Below are positions 26,310-34,797 of a stretch of 64,000 bases of DNA, in pieces. Source of the stretch: Streptomyces albiflavescens (GTDB lineage: Bacteria; Actinomycetota; Actinomycetes; Streptomycetales; Streptomycetaceae). Made by a program: the position numbers and the translations under genes. Position 1 is the stretch's first letter; every line of letters starts with the position of its first letter. The stretch spans positions 103,605 to 167,604 of the forward strand of contig NZ_BMMM01000014.1 in NCBI RefSeq assembly GCF_014645835.1, in the 5' to 3' direction. The notes below the pieces were generated by a model that did no database searches, had not been told where the DNA came from, and saw nothing but the letters and a program-made list of their open reading frames with translations.

Positions 26310-26843
26310 TCACCACCAGGAGGTGGGGTAGACCCCTCGCTGCAGTCGGGCGGAGACCATCTGCACCACGACGAGCAGCACCGCACCGGCGGCCAGCAGG
26401 GGGACGAAACGGTCGGCGGGCGGACTGGTGAGCATGATCATGACGGCGGTCGCCATGGCCGGGGGATGGGCCGCCTTGAGTACGAGCACAAGTCCGCAGG
26501 CGACGCCGCAGGCCACAGCTGCGGCCCAAGGGCCGTGCCAGCCAAGGGCGAGCACCGCGAAGCAGACGAGGCAGGACAGCATGTGGCCGCCGATGACATG
26601 GCGGGGCTGCGCGAGAGGCGAGTCCGGAGTGGCGGTGACGATCGCCATGGTGGCCGCGAGCGGCGGTACGAGCACCGTCTGGTGCGCGAGCGCCCCCATG
26701 GCCACCAACATGGCGAGACCGACCGACGTAGTGATGGCCGCCGACGCGACCGTGCGCCGGGGCAGCCGCGGTTCGTCGGGTTTCCACCAGCGAATCGAAC
26801 GCCGCTTCGCCCGGCGCGCCGGGGCATTCACGGTTTGGGGCAT
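26310..26843 (-). CDS. HPP-family integral membrane protein
   Basis: 177 aa from ATG 26843; a GTG at 26864 is an alternative, and neither has a clear ribosome binding site. After a basic N-terminus (RRAKRRSIRWW) come four to five hydrophobic segments. The family-defining AAHPPAMATAVMI motif sits near residue 125. HPP proteins are small membrane proteins; some have been implicated in nitrite or anion transport, but the function of this subtype is unknown. It stands alone, convergent with the TIGR03943 gene, with about 125 bp and no obvious hairpin between them. Confidence 0.75.
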   Translation of the reverse strand: MPQTVNAPARRAKRRSIRWWKPDEPRLPRRTVASAAITTSVGLAMLVAMGALAHQTVLVPPLAATMAIVTATPDSPLAQPRHVIGGHMLSCLVCFAVLALGWHGPWAAAVACGVACGLVLVLKAAHPPAMATAVMIMLTSPPADRFVPLLAAGAVLLVVVQMVSARLQRGVYPTSWW

Positions 26844-27229
26844 CCCGGGCGCGTCACATGCCACGAACGCGGCATTCCCGTCCGGACGGGAGGCCGAGGG
26901 CGGCTGAGCCGCCCGGCCGCCCCACAGCGTGCGTCCGCCTCAGGCGGAGGGGAGGCGCGATCTGTGGACGGCCGGTCGGTGTGCACACCTGCGGGGCGCA
27001 CGGAATCAGCATGCGAACTCCTCGGACACGCCCCGCTTTTGGCCCACGGCGGCTCGTCGTCCGTGAAGACGGGGATCATGCCCAGCATCCTCACCTCGCC
27101 AACGAACGCCTGTCCAAGCCCACTTCCTTATCGCTTGATCGAGGTCCTCTATCGAAGGGGTTCCGCGTGCGCCGATGCCGGTGCCCCGGTGCCCCGGTGC
27201 CCCGGTGCCCGAGGCCGGTAGGGCGCGTT
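26844..27229. other. Intergenic region, 386 bp, with a short tandem octamer
   Basis: Upstream of the HPP gene and downstream of the aldo/keto reductase. The only structure I see is the GGTGCCCC tandem at 27180-27210. No gene or RNA was recognised. Confidence 0.5.
27180..27210. repeat. Octamer tandem repeat GGTGCCCC, almost four copies
   Basis: Three exact copies plus a seven-base partial copy, ending 20 bp from the stop codon of the aldo/keto reductase. It is a likely slippage-prone simple repeat. Confidence 0.85.
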
Positions 27230-28219
27230 TCAGAGGTTCACGCTCTTCATGCCGGCCTCGTCGTAGCGCTCCCCGGCCGGCTCGGGGAGTTCGGCCTCGA
27301 TACGTGCCAGATCCTCCTTCGTCAGCTCGACGTCCACGGCGCCGGCGTTCTGCTCGAGATAGGTGCGGCGCTTGGTGCCCGGGATCGGGACCAGGTCGTC
27401 GCCTTGCGCGAGCACCCAGGCGATCGCCAGCTGCGCCGCCGTCACGTCTTTCTCCGCGGCGATTTCCTTTACCTTCTCCGCGAGACGGAGGTTCGCCTCC
27501 AGGTTGCGTCCGGTGAAGCGGGGGCCGCTGCGGCGGAAGTCGCCCTCGTCGAGTTCGTCGGGAGAGGAGAACCGGCCCGCGAGGAAGCCACGGCCCAGGG
27601 GCGAGTAGGGGACGAACCCGATCCCGAGTTCCCGGCAGGTGGGCAGGACCTCTGCCTCCGGGTCACGCGTCCACAGGGAGTACTCGGTCTGTACGGCCGT
27701 GATCGGGTGAACGGCGTTCGCACGGCGGATGGTCTCCGGCCCGGCCTCGCTCAGACCGATGTGGCGTACCTTTCCCTCGGCGACCAGCTCCGCCATGGCG
27801 CCGACGGTCTCCTCGATCGGCACGGCGGGGTCGACGCGGTGCTGGTAGTAGAGGTCGACATAGTCGGTTCCCAGCCGCTTGAGCGAGCCGTGAATCGAGC
27901 TGCGCACGTGCTCGGCAGAGCCGTCCTGGCGCCCGATCGTGCTGATGTCACCCGCAACGGCGTCGTCCATCCGGTAGTTGAACTTCGTGGCGATCACGTA
28001 CTGGTCGCGGTGTCCCTTGACGGCGCGGCCGACGAGTGTCTCGTTCGTCAGTGGCCCGTAGAGCTGCGCGGTGTCGAGGAAGTCGACGCCCAGATCGAGG
28101 GCGTGCCGGATGGTCTGGATGCCCTCGTCCTCGTCGGTCGTGCCGTAGAAGGCGGACATCCCCATGCAGCCGAGGCCGATGGCTGACACCTGGAGGTCTC
28201 GCAGCCTGCGCTGATCCAT
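27230..28219 (-). CDS. Aldo/keto reductase
   Basis: 329 aa from ATG 28219, with AAAGGTGGGG about six bases upstream. It is an NADPH-dependent (alpha/beta)8 reductase of carbonyl compounds. The catalytic tetrad is visible: Asp and Tyr in FLDTAQLYGP, Lys in VIATKFNY and His in LYYQHRVDP. The coenzyme-binding end has PIPGTKRRTYLEQN. The length and LGCMGMSAFYG start place it with the YakC/plant auxin-induced-like subgroup. It lies 200 bp downstream of a sensor phosphatase gene on the same strand, so it may or may not be co-transcribed. Substrate is unknown. Confidence 0.93.
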   Translation of the reverse strand: MDQRRLRDLQVSAIGLGCMGMSAFYGTTDEDEGIQTIRHALDLGVDFLDTAQLYGPLTNETLVGRAVKGHRDQYVIATKFNYRMDDAVAGDISTIGRQDGSAEHVRSSIHGSLKRLGTDYVDLYYQHRVDPAVPIEETVGAMAELVAEGKVRHIGLSEAGPETIRRANAVHPITAVQTEYSLWTRDPEAEVLPTCRELGIGFVPYSPLGRGFLAGRFSSPDELDEGDFRRSGPRFTGRNLEANLRLAEKVKEIAAEKDVTAAQLAIAWVLAQGDDLVPIPGTKRRTYLEQNAGAVDVELTKEDLARIEAELPEPAGERYDEAGMKSVNL

Positions 28220-28423
28220 GTGAGTCCCCACCTTTCTTCTGCGGAGTTGATCTTCGCTCCGGGGAGGTGCGTGGCGGATGCCACGACCTCCTGACGGCTT
28301 TTCCGGCCTTCATTCATTCAGCTGTGGATTCCGTGCGTCGGCATCTCGATGCCGCGGGCCCCTGCGGCGGGGCGGTGACGTCGGGGCCGCCATAGGCGTG
28401 GCGTGCTCTTGGCCGAGCCGTCG

Positions 28424-31183
28424 TCACATCGGTGCCCCCGAGTCGGCTGCTCCCTCGTCCGGGAAGAGCGCCTCCGCATCGGCCAGTGACAGGACGGGCC
28501 CCTCGCCGGCGTGCGGCACTGCCTGCTCGGCCCAGATCACCTTGCCCTGGGGCGTGTACCGGGTGCCCCAGCGCTCGGCTATCTGCGACACCAGGAACAG
28601 GCCCCGGCCTCCCTCGTCCATCGTCGCGGCGTAGCGCAGGTGCGGGGAGGTGCTGCTGCCGTCGGCCACCTCGCAGATCAGCGTACGGTCGTGGATCAGC
28701 CGCACCTGGATCGGCTCGGAGCCGTAGCGGATGGCGTTGGTGATGAGCTCGCTGAGGACGAGCTCCATGCTGAAGCCGAGTTCGGACAGGCCCCACTCGT
28801 CGAGCTTTCGGGAGACGGCGTCGCGCATCCCCGCCACGGCGGCCGGGTCGAGCGGCACGTCCCAGTCGGCGATCCGGTCGGGCGGCAGTGCCCGGGTGCG
28901 GGCGATGAGCAGGGCGACGTCGTCCTTGGGACGGTCCGGCAGCAGCTCGTCCAGCACGGCCTGACAGCTCTCCTCGGGCGGCCGGTTGGGGTGGCCGGCC
29001 AGCGCGTCGCGCAGGAGGTCCATTCCCACGTCCAGATCGCGCTTGCGGTCCTCGATGAGGCCGTCGGTGTAGAGGACGAGCTCGGCGCCCTCCACCAGCT
29101 CCAGCTCGGCGTTCTGGAACGGCATGCCGCCGAGGCCGAGGGGAGGACCGGCCGGCACGTCCGCGAAGGTGACGGTTCCGTCGGGGTGGACGAGCGCGGG
29201 CGCCAGGTGCCCCGCGCGCGCCATGACGCAGCGGCGCGTCACGGGGTCATAGATCGCATACAGGCAGGTGGCGCCCACGACGCCCACGGCACTCTCCGTA
29301 CCCGCCTCGTCCTGGTCGATGCGGCCGACCAGGTCGTCCAGGTGGCTCAGCAGTTCGTCGGGCGGCAGATCGAGCGTCGAGAAGTTGTGCACCGCGGTCC
29401 GCAGCCGCCCCATCGTGGCAGCCGCGTGGAGGCCGTGGCCGACCACGTCGCCGACGACAAGTGCCACCCGGCTCCCTGGCAGGGGAACGACATCGAACCA
29501 GTCGCCGCTCACGCCCGACTGGGCGGGCAGGTAGCGGTAGCCGACGTCGACGGCGCTCTGCTCCGGCAGGGCCCGCGGCAACAGGCTTCGCTGCAGCGTG
29601 ACCGCCAAGGCGTGCTCACGGGTGTAGCGGCGGGCGTTGTCGATGCTGACCGCGGCCCGGGCCACCAGCTCCTCCGCCAGCGACAGCTCCTCCTCGTCGA
29701 AGGGCTCGTGCTCCTTGGAGCGCCAGAAGTTGGCCATGCCCAGTACGACGCCACGGGCCTGGATCGGGGCGGCGATGAGGGAGTGGATGCCGTAGTCCAC
29801 GATTTCCTTGGTGCGCTCCGGGTCCTGCGCGTGCCACCCGGTGGCGGTCGACAGGTCGGTCACCAACTCGGCGCGGCCGCTGCCGTAGCCGCGCGCCTGG
29901 GGTGTGGACGGCAGAAAGTCGATCAGCCGGCCCTCTTCGTAGAGCGGATGGTCGTTCCGGATGCCGCACACGGCGGTGCGTCGCAGGTCCGTTGCCGTGG
30001 GGGCCGGCTCCTCGCCGTGCAGCACGGCGTCGGACAGGTCCACGGTGACGAAGTCGGCGAAGCGGGGGACGGGGACCCGCGCCAACTCGTCGGCGGTGCG
30101 CAGCACGTCCAAGGTGGTGCCGATGCCGAGTCCGGCGTCGTACAGCAGCTTGAGCCGCTCCCGTGCGATCTCCGCCGTGCCGGTCAGCGCCTGCAACTCG
30201 GTGGAGTCGCGCAGCGTCACCACCGTTCCTCTGGGACCCCCCTCGCGTTCCATGGGGCGCTGGTTGACCGCCAGCAGCCGCTCTCCGGCGAAGTGCACCT
30301 CGTCAGTGGCCGCGCGCCCTGAGGAGAGCAGTGCCACCGTCTCGGAGTCGAGGTTCGACAGCTCCGACACCTGCCGTCCCTCGACGTCGGGGGGCAGCTC
30401 CAGCAGCCGTCTGGCCTCGTCGTTCGCCAGCAAGAGCCGTCCGTCGTCGGAGACGATGAGCACTCCTTCGCGCACGGAGTGCAGCACCGCGTCGTGGTGG
30501 TCGTACATGCGGGTCATCTCGTCCGGGGCGAGGCTGTGGGTCTGCCGCCGCAGCCGCCTGCCCACCAGTGCCGTCCCGCCTGTGGCCAGCGCGAGCGCCC
30601 CGGCCCCGGCGCCGAGGATGATCGGTAGTTGCAGCCACACCTGATGGGTCACGTTTTTGACCTTCAGGCCGGCGGAGACGAGGCCCACCACCTTGCCGGT
30701 GGGGTTCTCGATGGGGACGGTGGCCTGAACCTCGTGGCCGAGCGGGCCATGGACGCTTTCCGTGTAGACCTTTCCCGCCAGCGACGGCTCGATGGTGCCC
30801 ACGAACCGCTTTCCGATGCGGTTCGGCAGGGGGTGGGTGTAGCGGATGCCCTTGGTGTCCATGACCACGATGAAGTCGACGCCGGCGGCCTTGCGTCCCG
30901 CCTCGGTGAGCGGCTGGAGAATCTTGCTCGGGTCAGGGGCCTCGAGTGCCGCCAGGACACCGGGAGAGTGCGCGAAGGTCTGCGCCACGGCTATGGAGCG
31001 GCGCACGGCCTCGGCGGTGGTGTCCCGCTTCGACTGCAGGGCGAGGGCGACGACGCCACAGGCCACGAGCAGCACTACCAAGGCCACCTGCAGAACCAGC
31101 ACCTGCCCGGCTACGCTGCGCGGGCTCTTGCTGACCAGTGGCCGGAGTGAGATGCGTCGAAAACCGGCGAAACGGTTCGCCAT
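28424..31183 (-). CDS. Cache-PAS-GAF-PP2C-HATPase sensor phosphatase
   Basis: 919 aa from ATG 31183, with GAAAGG five bases upstream. A membrane helix (about 25-47) leads to an extracellular single-Cache domain with MDTKGIRYTHPLPNRIGKRF, the ligand-pocket signature seen in CitA/DcuS-like sensors. A second helix (about 185-207) follows. Inside are a PAS domain (about 225-330), a GAF domain (about 345-505) and a PP2C phosphatase with VSGDWFDV, VGDVVGHG, VLYTDGLIED and KDDVALL. The C-terminal RsbW-like HATPase has SELITNAIRYG and DEGGRGLFLVSQIAERWG. The protein couples an extracellular signal to phosphatase and kinase activities on anti-anti-sigma factors. Having both enzymes in one chain is common in Streptomyces. 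Its start is divergent from another PP2C gene. Confidence 0.92.
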   Translation of the reverse strand: MANRFAGFRRISLRPLVSKSPRSVAGQVLVLQVALVVLLVACGVVALALQSKRDTTAEAVRRSIAVAQTFAHSPGVLAALEAPDPSKILQPLTEAGRKAAGVDFIVVMDTKGIRYTHPLPNRIGKRFVGTIEPSLAGKVYTESVHGPLGHEVQATVPIENPTGKVVGLVSAGLKVKNVTHQVWLQLPIILGAGAGALALATGGTALVGRRLRRQTHSLAPDEMTRMYDHHDAVLHSVREGVLIVSDDGRLLLANDEARRLLELPPDVEGRQVSELSNLDSETVALLSSGRAATDEVHFAGERLLAVNQRPMEREGGPRGTVVTLRDSTELQALTGTAEIARERLKLLYDAGLGIGTTLDVLRTADELARVPVPRFADFVTVDLSDAVLHGEEPAPTATDLRRTAVCGIRNDHPLYEEGRLIDFLPSTPQARGYGSGRAELVTDLSTATGWHAQDPERTKEIVDYGIHSLIAAPIQARGVVLGMANFWRSKEHEPFDEEELSLAEELVARAAVSIDNARRYTREHALAVTLQRSLLPRALPEQSAVDVGYRYLPAQSGVSGDWFDVVPLPGSRVALVVGDVVGHGLHAAATMGRLRTAVHNFSTLDLPPDELLSHLDDLVGRIDQDEAGTESAVGVVGATCLYAIYDPVTRRCVMARAGHLAPALVHPDGTVTFADVPAGPPLGLGGMPFQNAELELVEGAELVLYTDGLIEDRKRDLDVGMDLLRDALAGHPNRPPEESCQAVLDELLPDRPKDDVALLIARTRALPPDRIADWDVPLDPAAVAGMRDAVSRKLDEWGLSELGFSMELVLSELITNAIRYGSEPIQVRLIHDRTLICEVADGSSTSPHLRYAATMDEGGRGLFLVSQIAERWGTRYTPQGKVIWAEQAVPHAGEGPVLSLADAEALFPDEGAADSGAPM

Positions 31184-31414
31184 GTGACCTTTCTAGCACT
31201 GGTGATACCGAGTGGCCATGGTCCCCCCAAGGAGTGACCCCCACCCGGTTACGCCTCGGGTGCTTGCTCAGGCAGCGTTTCCTGACATCTTCCACCCGGC
31301 GGTTTTCGTCGCGCCGCTGTATCTCTGGATCGAGACCTTTCGATCGAGCGGACCGAGCGTCCGCGGTGAGATCGGCTGGTCGCCGCGCGTGAAGTGCGTG
31401 ATCCATCGGAGCTC

Positions 31415-32563
31415 ATGCCCACTTTGACCGATATGATGCACTCTGTGATCATGTCTGGACGGCTGCGGCACCGTCGTCCCTCCTACGGAGGCCGATGGGG
31501 ACTCGCCCAGCAGGCACCGGTGATCCTGACCGTCGTCATCGCCAGCCTGGCGTTCTCCACACCGAGGGAGATCGCCGTCAGCCGCCTGCTGCCCGCCGCG
31601 CCCGCCCTTGCCGCCGCGATGTGGCCCGTGCTCCCCACGATCCTGCTGGGCACGTTCTGCCTGCTCGTCATGATCAGCCTCAGCTTCTTCTACACCGACC
31701 TGGGGACGCAGTACACGGGGGCTGCGATCATCGCGGTCACCTTGGCGGCGGCATACGCGAGCCATGTCCGACTCCAGCGGGAGGAGATACTCCTCCAGGT
31801 GCGGCTCGTCGCTGACGCGGTCCAGCAGGTGCTGCTGCGTCCCCTGCCGCGCCGCATCGAGAACGTCGAGATGGAGTCGCTGTATCTGGCGGCCCAGGAG
31901 CAGGCCAGGATCGGTGGCGACTTCTATGAGGCGGCCGGCACACGGTACGGGGTCCGGCTGCTCATCGGCGACGTTCGGGGCAAGGGTCTGTCCGCCGTGG
32001 GGGCGGCGTCCGCAGTGATCAACTGTTTCAGGGAGGCCGCGTACGACGAGCCCGACCTGCCGGGCATCATCCATCGCCTCGAGACCAGCATCGCCCGCCA
32101 CAGTGCCGCGTTTCCGATCCAGGACCGGCCGGAGCACTTTGCCACCGCTCTCATCGCCGAGATCCCGCGCGGCGGAGGCCACATCAGACTTCTCAACTGT
32201 GGGCACCCCCCACCACTGCTCGCGCATTGTGGGAAGGTCCGCGTCCTGGAGCCAACCACCCCCTCGCCGCCCCTCAACCTCGCGGCTCTCATCGGGGACC
32301 AGTACTGCGTCGACACCGTCGACTTCGCCCCGGGCGACCAGCTGCTGCTCTACACCGACGGCGTATCGGAAGCCCGGGATCACGCCGGCGAGTTCTTTCC
32401 GCTGCCGGACTGGATGGGGCGGCAGGGCCCGGAGCCGCCTCGCCAGCTGCTCGACCGGCTGCACCGGGACCTGCTCGACTACAGCGGCGGACGGCTTGAC
32501 GACGACATCGCGGCCCTCGCGGTGAGGTGCCCGAACGCCCAGGGCCGGGAGTACCCGGTCTAG
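31415..32563 (+). CDS. Membrane PP2C-family phosphatase, divergent subtype
   Basis: 382 aa from ATG 31415. The start is uncertain: GTG 31394 and ATG 31457 are in frame, and the GGAG is rather close to 31415. Three to four hydrophobic segments (about 30-120) precede a PPM phosphatase domain. Metal-site motifs IGGDFYEA, IGDVRGKGL, LLLYTDGVSEA and DDDIAALAV are intact, as is NCGHPPPLL. It shares architecture with the paralogues at 11590-12795 and 48402-49601 but has a different membrane part. It diverges from the Cache-sensor phosphatase with 231 bp between starts. The TAG stop overlaps, on the opposite strand, the stop codon of a transposase relic. Confidence 0.85.
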   Translation: MPTLTDMMHSVIMSGRLRHRRPSYGGRWGLAQQAPVILTVVIASLAFSTPREIAVSRLLPAAPALAAAMWPVLPTILLGTFCLLVMISLSFFYTDLGTQYTGAAIIAVTLAAAYASHVRLQREEILLQVRLVADAVQQVLLRPLPRRIENVEMESLYLAAQEQARIGGDFYEAAGTRYGVRLLIGDVRGKGLSAVGAASAVINCFREAAYDEPDLPGIIHRLETSIARHSAAFPIQDRPEHFATALIAEIPRGGGHIRLLNCGHPPPLLAHCGKVRVLEPTTPSPPLNLAALIGDQYCVDTVDFAPGDQLLLYTDGVSEARDHAGEFFPLPDWMGRQGPEPPRQLLDRLHRDLLDYSGGRLDDDIAALAVRCPNAQGREYPV

Positions 32564-32634
32564 GTGTATTGACCCGCAGCGTTGTTCACGCGGGTGATCG
32601 GTGGCTGGCCGTCGAGTGCGGTGTGGCAGCGTTG
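32560..32634 (-). pseudogene. C-terminal relic of an IS481-like transposase
   Basis: Read on the minus strand, the 24 codons before TAG (32560-32562) encode a peptide containing ALDGQPPITRVNNAAGQY, which matches the typical C-terminal end of actinobacterial IS481-type DDE transposases. Upstream the frame stops resembling a transposase within a few codons and no DDE motif or terminal inverted repeat remains. It is a truncated insertion-sequence remnant abutting the end of the PP2C gene. Confidence 0.6.
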
Positions 32635-32922
32635 GGACACGCCGATCGGCCGGGCACTGCACCCGGGATCACCGCCCTACGACCGGATCACAGCCCGTGC
32701 GACTCGGCGAGGACGGAGCAGACGGCCCGGCGGGCTTGTTCGCCGGGCCGAAGTCACCTATGGGATGATCACGGCGTCCGGACAGATCTCCGGACCCCGC
32801 GTTACGAGTCATTCTTCGCGCGCGCCCGCGGCGCAACCGGTAGATGACAGACCGGAGAGCGGGGTACGTATGGTGCAGAGCGCCGTCGCGCACACCACCC
32901 CTTTGCCGAAGGACTGCCGATC
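32564..32922. other. Intergenic region, 359 bp
   Basis: Starts with the transposase relic (32560-32634). The remainder, up to the TTG start at 32923, shows no further recognisable gene. It may be residual insertion-sequence DNA plus the promoter of the next gene. Confidence 0.5.
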
Positions 32923-33534
32923 TTGGATCTTGCGCACCCCGACATTCCCGCCGCACGCCGCCCGGGACGAATGTGGACCATCCGCGTCTCCGGCCACAGT
33001 GACCGTACCGCCTCCGTGACGTGCTCCTCCCCATGCAGCATGCCGCCCCGCTCCCGCGACCTGGGAGCACTGCGCCGCTTCGCCGAAGCCCACGCCGCCG
33101 CGCACGCCCGGGCGGCCAGCGTGCACTCGGATGCCGCCTGTGCCTGCCGGCAGGCACAGTGCGCAGCCCACGACGGGATGCAGGTGCACTGCGCGGGCAG
33201 CGTGGTCCTCGTCCTGCGCCACGACCCGGCGGTGGGTCAGGTCTGGACCCTGCTGGAAGTCTGCGCGGCCTGCGCGCCGTTGATGACCCACACCCGCGTG
33301 GTCGGTCACGCCCTGCCCGGTACGCGCAAGCCGACCACGGCGGTCGCTCAGACGTCCGCGCCCGCCGCCGCGCCGACGGCACCGGTGGTCCCCGGCGGCT
33401 TCAGCGCGCCGACCGGACCGGGCTTCAACAGCGCCGACGCGCCCTCTGCGCCGTCACGTCGTCGCTCGGGCGGGCGGGGCGGCCGTCCACAGCGCCGACA
33501 AGGACGACAGGGCCGGGACGGGTTCAGGGGCTAG
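32923..33534 (+). CDS. Cys/His-rich hypothetical protein, 203 aa
   Basis: The best start is a TTG at 32923 with GAAGGA nine bases upstream, giving MDLAHPDIPAARRPGRMWTI. Residues about 30-130 contain clustered cysteines and histidines: CSSPCS, then CACRQAQCAAH, then VHCAGS, then VCAACAPLM followed by TH. They could bind zinc or a similar metal. The last 70 residues are a low-complexity Ala/Pro/Thr stretch and a basic Gly/Arg tail (RRRSGGRGGRPQRRQGRQGR) that suggests nucleic-acid contact. I do not recognise the family. Codon use supports a real gene. A hairpin follows the stop. Confidence 0.6.
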   Translation: MDLAHPDIPAARRPGRMWTIRVSGHSDRTASVTCSSPCSMPPRSRDLGALRRFAEAHAAAHARAASVHSDAACACRQAQCAAHDGMQVHCAGSVVLVLRHDPAVGQVWTLLEVCAACAPLMTHTRVVGHALPGTRKPTTAVAQTSAPAAAPTAPVVPGGFSAPTGPGFNSADAPSAPSRRRSGGRGGRPQRRQGRQGRDGFRG

Positions 33535-33560
33535 TACGGGACTTCTGGATCAACCGGGGC

Positions 33561-33584
33561 GGCGGGGCTTGGCACGCCCCCGCC
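33561..33584 (+). terminator. Hairpin after the Cys/His-rich gene
   Basis: GGCGGGG at 33561-33567 pairs with CCCCGCC at 33578-33584 across a 10-nt loop, 26 bp after the stop. Confidence 0.5.
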
Positions 33585-33769
33585 GAGTTCGCGGCTGGCG
33601 GTCGAGCAGGCGGCCACCCCAGCGTTGTCGTCGGTCGCCGACCCCCGAGTCCGGGACTTCGCTCGACATGGGCCTCCGTCGCGTCGACGTCCCCCTCCGC
33701 CGTGCGGCTGCACGCAGCGAGCCCCGGTCAACGGCACTGTTCGGCTGCCGTGCCTCGGATCCAGCCTGA

Positions 33770-34672
33770 TCAAAGAGCGCCCTGGGCCAGGACGGCCGGC
33801 TTGAGCACCTCCTCGCACCACTGGCGGAAGCCGGTGGGCGCGGACTGGGGAGTGCTCGGCACGACGGCACCGTAGAAGCCCTGGTCGCTCAAAGCCTCCA
33901 CCATGTCGGTCAGTCCCTGTGCCCAGGCCTCGCTCGCTCCGAAGCGCAGCGCCGACGCCTTGTAGTCCGCGCTGCTGGTCCGCTGGACGCGCACCGGGCG
34001 GTCCAGTACTTCGGAGACGACCTGTGCCATGCCCTCGGGGGAGAGGTCGTCGGGTCCGACCAGTGGGACGTCGTCCTGACCGGTCCAGGAGTCGTCGAGC
34101 AGCAGCCGGGCCGCGGTGGTGGCGATGTCGCGGGTGGCGCAGGTGCGCAGAGTGCGGTCTTCCGCAGTCGCCAGGAAGAACAGGCCCGCGTCGCGGATCG
34201 ACTCGGCCTGGCCCAGTAGGTTCTCCATCAGGAACGGCGGGCACAGCGCCCGGTAGTGCACACCCGTGGCCGCGATCGCCTCGTCCATGGCGAGCGACGC
34301 CGAAATCTGCCCGGCGTTCGTGGCCACGCCGCGGCCCAGGGTCGAGACGCCGACGACCCGCTCGACGCCGTGGCGTCCGATCACGTCGCACAGTGGCTCG
34401 GTGAAGTCGCGGAAGTGGCCCTCGACACTGTCGGCCGAGGGCGTCGGGGGCACCAGCCAGAACAGGCGGTCGGCGCCCGCGCACGCCTCCTTCAGAACGG
34501 TGGGATCGGCGTGCGATCCCCGCACGACCTCGACGTGTTCGCGCACCCGCGCGGAGAGGCGGGCGGGGTCGCGGGCGATCACCCGGATCCCCGCCCTGCC
34601 GTACGGAGCGTCGAGGAGGCGGTCGAGGACCTGTCGGCCGATCTGGCCGGTCGGGGTGGTGACGACGATCAT
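33770..34672 (-). CDS. NmrA-family NAD(P)-binding protein
   Basis: 300 aa from ATG 34672, with TTGGAG six bases upstream. It is an atypical short-chain-dehydrogenase fold of the NmrA/TMR type: Rossmann motif VTTPTGQIGRQV at the N-terminus, then VIARDPARLSARV, VEVVRGSHADP and RLFWLVPPTP. A region typical of quinone-reductase-like NmrA proteins (ERVVGVSTLGRG, YRALCPPFLMENLLGQ) follows. The SDR catalytic Tyr-x-x-x-Lys is not evident, so it may be a redox sensor or a reductase such as QorB. It diverges from a LysR regulator with 125 bp between starts, the classic layout of a LysR gene and its target. Confidence 0.88.
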   Translation of the reverse strand: MIVVTTPTGQIGRQVLDRLLDAPYGRAGIRVIARDPARLSARVREHVEVVRGSHADPTVLKEACAGADRLFWLVPPTPSADSVEGHFRDFTEPLCDVIGRHGVERVVGVSTLGRGVATNAGQISASLAMDEAIAATGVHYRALCPPFLMENLLGQAESIRDAGLFFLATAEDRTLRTCATRDIATTAARLLLDDSWTGQDDVPLVGPDDLSPEGMAQVVSEVLDRPVRVQRTSSADYKASALRFGASEAWAQGLTDMVEALSDQGFYGAVVPSTPQSAPTGFRQWCEEVLKPAVLAQGAL

Positions 34673-34760
34673 GAACAACTCCAAGCGGGATGCCTCATTG
34701 GATGTCGTCGAGCCTGCTGCGTGACGCGCCCGAACTGAAGGATCGATCCGCTCCCGCTTG

Positions 34761-34775
34761 TTACCCTCAGGGCAA
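34761..34775. promoter_or_regulatory. Putative LysR-type operator (T-N11-A dyad)
   Basis: TTACCCTCAGGGCAA is a 15-bp dyad with one mismatched pair and contains T-N11-A (34762 to 34774). It lies in the 125-bp region between the divergent NmrA and LysR starts, about 22 bp before the LysR start. Confidence 0.6.
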
Positions 34776-34797
34776 TACCGAACGGAGAGGGGAGAGC

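Noticed and set aside
26858..28186. Plus-strand ORF of 442 codons
   Set aside because: Antisense of the aldo/keto reductase, whose catalytic tetrad and ribosome binding site are clear.
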